Assembly (NCBI RefSeq): GCF_015074785.1
Contig: NZ_CP042464.1
Span: 558,001 to 622,000, forward strand
DNA from: Segatella copri
Lineage (GTDB): Bacteria > Bacteroidota > Bacteroidia > Bacteroidales > Bacteroidaceae
DNA: 64,000 nucleotides
Reading direction: 5' to 3'
In this document: in pieces, positions 62,257 to 64,000 of the stretch
Layout of the letters: the number at the start of each line of letters is the position of its first letter
How positions within the stretch are numbered: the stretch's first letter is position 1
The notes under the pieces: model-generated
The model's input: only the letters and a program-made list of their open reading frames with translations
Told to the model about the DNA's origin: nothing
Database searches by the model: none
Program-made: the position numbers and the translations under genes

Positions 62257-63696
62257 ATGGGAGGCATTTTCGGAACTATTTCCAAGAAAAGCTGTGTCGC
62301 TGATCTCTTTTACGGCACAGATTACAACTCACATCTCGGCACACGCCGGGGCGGTTTGGCAACCTACAGTAGTGAGAAGGGCTTCGTGCGCTCTATCCAC
62401 AATCTGGAAAGTTCATACTTCAGAACGAAGTTTGAACCTACACTCAACAAGTTTGAAGGAGCTACATCGGGCATCGGCGTGATTAGCGATACAGATGCCC
62501 AGCCACTTATCATGAACTCTCATCTTGGCCGCTTTGCCATTTGCACCGTAGCTAAGATAGTAAACAAGGATGAACTTACTCAGCTTCTGCTCGAAAAGAA
62601 CATGCACTTTGCAGAGATGTCTTCGGGTAGTACCAATCCTACAGAGTTGGTGGCTCTGCTTATTATTCAGGGTAAAACCTTCAGAGAAGGTATCGAAAAC
62701 GTTTTCCATCACATCAAAGGTTCCTGCACCATGATGATCCTTACCGAGGATGGCATCATCTGTGCGCGTGACAGTTGGGGACGTACTCCAATCATCATCG
62801 GCAAGAAGGAAGGTGCCTATGCAGCTTCCAGCGAAACCACCTCGTTCCCTAACCTTGATTATGAAACAGCATATGAGGTAGGACCAGGCGAAATCGTGAA
62901 GATTAAAGCTGATGGCATGGAGCAAATCCGTCCTGCCAACAAGAAGATGCAGGTTTGCTCTTTCCTCTGGGTTTACTACGGATTCCCTACATCTACCTAC
63001 GAGGGCAAGAATGTAGAGGAGGCGCGTTTTACCAACGGCTTTAATCTCGCCAAGACCGATGATGTGGAGGTAGACTGCTGCAGCGGTATTCCTGATTCGG
63101 GTACGGGTATGGCGATGGGATATGCTGCCGGAAAGGGTGTACCTTACCAGCGCTGCATTGCCAAGTATACTCCTACATGGCCTCGCAGTTTTACTCCTAG
63201 CAACCAGAGCATGCGTTCACTGGTAGCCAAGATGAAACTGATTCCTAACAAGGCGATGCTCAAGGGCAAGCGTGTGTTGTTCTGCGATGACAGTATCGTT
63301 CGTGGTACCCAGCTTCGCGACAACGTGAAGGTGCTTTTCGACCAGGCTGGCTTGAAGGAGTGCCATATGCGTATTGCGTGTCCTCCATTGGTATATGGTT
63401 GTCCATTCATCAACTTCACTTCTTCAAAGAGTGATATGGAGCTGATTACCCGCCGCATCATCGAGAAGTTTGAAGGCGATGCCAACAAGAATCTTGAGAA
63501 ATACGCTACCACCGGTTCTCCAGAGTATCAGAGAATGGTAGATGAGATTGCCAGCCAGTTGGGCTTGACTTCCCTGAAGTTCAACACCATCGAGCAACTG
63601 GTAGAGGCCATCGGTCTTCCAAAGTGCCAGGTATGTACCCATTGTTTCGATGGCAGCAGCGCATATACTCTTGATGAGTTTGCTGATGAAGACTAA
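62257..63696 (+). CDS. PurF-like amidophosphoribosyltransferase paralog lacking the nucleophilic cysteine
   Basis: 479 residues from ATG 62257. The N-terminal Ntn/class II glutamine amidotransferase domain begins MGGIFGT where active enzymes read MCGIxG, so the catalytic Cys is Gly. The C-terminal phosphoribosyltransferase domain is intact: VLFCDDSIVRGTQL is the PRPP loop, with RSFTPSNQSMR and a terminal CQVCTHCFDGS as in PurF. Either an ammonia-using enzyme or a protein with another role. I recall similar Gly-variants in other Bacteroidales, so this is likely not a local mutation. Confidence 0.88.
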   Translation: MGGIFGTISKKSCVADLFYGTDYNSHLGTRRGGLATYSSEKGFVRSIHNLESSYFRTKFEPTLNKFEGATSGIGVISDTDAQPLIMNSHLGRFAICTVAKIVNKDELTQLLLEKNMHFAEMSSGSTNPTELVALLIIQGKTFREGIENVFHHIKGSCTMMILTEDGIICARDSWGRTPIIIGKKEGAYAASSETTSFPNLDYETAYEVGPGEIVKIKADGMEQIRPANKKMQVCSFLWVYYGFPTSTYEGKNVEEARFTNGFNLAKTDDVEVDCCSGIPDSGTGMAMGYAAGKGVPYQRCIAKYTPTWPRSFTPSNQSMRSLVAKMKLIPNKAMLKGKRVLFCDDSIVRGTQLRDNVKVLFDQAGLKECHMRIACPPLVYGCPFINFTSSKSDMELITRRIIEKFEGDANKNLEKYATTGSPEYQRMVDEIASQLGLTSLKFNTIEQLVEAIGLPKCQVCTHCFDGSSAYTLDEFADED

Positions 63697-63729
63697 AGTA
63701 AGAATATAAGTTCTTGATAGATAAGAAGA

Positions 63730-63776
63730 TAGGTCTAGCGATCCCGCAAAACGCGGTGTAGCTAGACCTATTTTAT
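63730..63776 (+). terminator. Terminator of the PurF-like gene
   Basis: Stem taggtctagc/gctagaccta enclosing a second small hairpin (cgc...gcg), then TTTTATTTT. Confidence 0.85.
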
Positions 63777-64000
63777 TTTCCTTTTATATGGTATCGTAAT
63801 ACCCCCTGCGAAATAAAACTGTCACAACTGTCATGTAACGCTTCTGAGTAGGAAGCGTGAGGGCTAAATATATAGCTTTCAATCACTTGTGATATGATAC
63901 GAATACAGACAGAATCGGAAAATAATGTGGTTTATATTGTTTTCTTCTCGAAAAATTTGGTAGTTACGAAAAAGCAACGTATCTTTGCAGCACATGTTTA
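63777..64000 (+). promoter_or_regulatory. Intergenic end of window with a full promoter
   Basis: No gene is seen. TTTG (63956-63959), 20-nt spacer, TATCTTTG (63980-63987) is a complete promoter pointing out of the window, so a plus-strand gene probably starts just beyond 64000. Confidence 0.7.

Noticed and set aside
63697..64000. tRNA or small RNA gene in the final spacer
   Set aside because: Only a terminator hairpin and an outward promoter are visible; no cloverleaf could be drawn.

Overview
The window looks like a chromosomal segment of a Prevotella/Segatella-type member of the Bacteroidales. The evidence is the recurrent Bacteroidetes promoter signature (TTTG, 19-20 nt spacer, TAnnTTTG), Bacteroidales-specific families (smalltalk protein, HU-like DNA-binding protein, DUF4248, BT4734/VapE-type protein, DUF5020, DUF4491, DUF4494, EFR1 ferredoxin), a BspA-type repeat surface protein and lipoproteins with a Cys lipobox. 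No rRNA, tRNA or CRISPR array was seen.

Layout. (1) 1-10.2 kb, minus strand: a six-gene envelope operon. In transcription order it holds two paralogous beta-helix/propeller lipoproteins, a TolC-like outer-membrane protein, an HlyD-like adaptor, a zinc-ribbon protein resembling TackOD1, and a membrane glycosyltransferase 2 cut by the window edge. It looks like a synthase-coupled tripartite exopolysaccharide exporter. A complete ISL3-type insertion sequence (10314-12169, 8-bp target duplication) sits just upstream, at the presumed promoter. (2) 12.2-38.1 kb: mostly core genes. These are an adhesin-like DUF2807 lipoprotein, DUF5020, glyA, pyrBI, a class A PBP, pheT, yebC-like, a TSCPD protein, lepA, a Crp-like regulator, two tandem acyl-CoA synthetases, a LolC/E-type permease, an aminotransferase, DUF4494, a YggS-type protein, an M6 peptidase with an in-frame stop, EFR1 and DUF1573. 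(3) 38.4-55.9 kb: accessory region. The Bacteroidales cassette normally read VapE/BT4734, DUF4248, HU-like, smalltalk, amidase is split in two by about 13 kb of decayed accessory DNA. That DNA holds four broken DUF1016/YhcG PD-(D/E)XK nuclease genes, RhuM, a twice-frameshifted membrane AraC regulator with a probable operator array, a BspA-type protein, a group II intron 3' remnant, a GNAT toxin-antitoxin-like pair and a deleted AAA/DUF4143 ATPase. (4) 56.0-63.7 kb: core genes uvrA, rlmH, DUF4491, phosphohexomutase and a PurF-like protein without the catalytic cysteine.

Two families of small dispersed elements stand out. The first is a palindromic heptamer-array element occurring three times, each time exactly filling the stop-to-start gap between two co-directional genes (pyrB-pyrI, aminotransferase-permease, DUF4494-yggS). 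The second is a REP-like palindrome with conserved ends, occurring four times next to gene 3' ends.

Family assignments were made by reading motifs and recalled family signatures; no database search was run.
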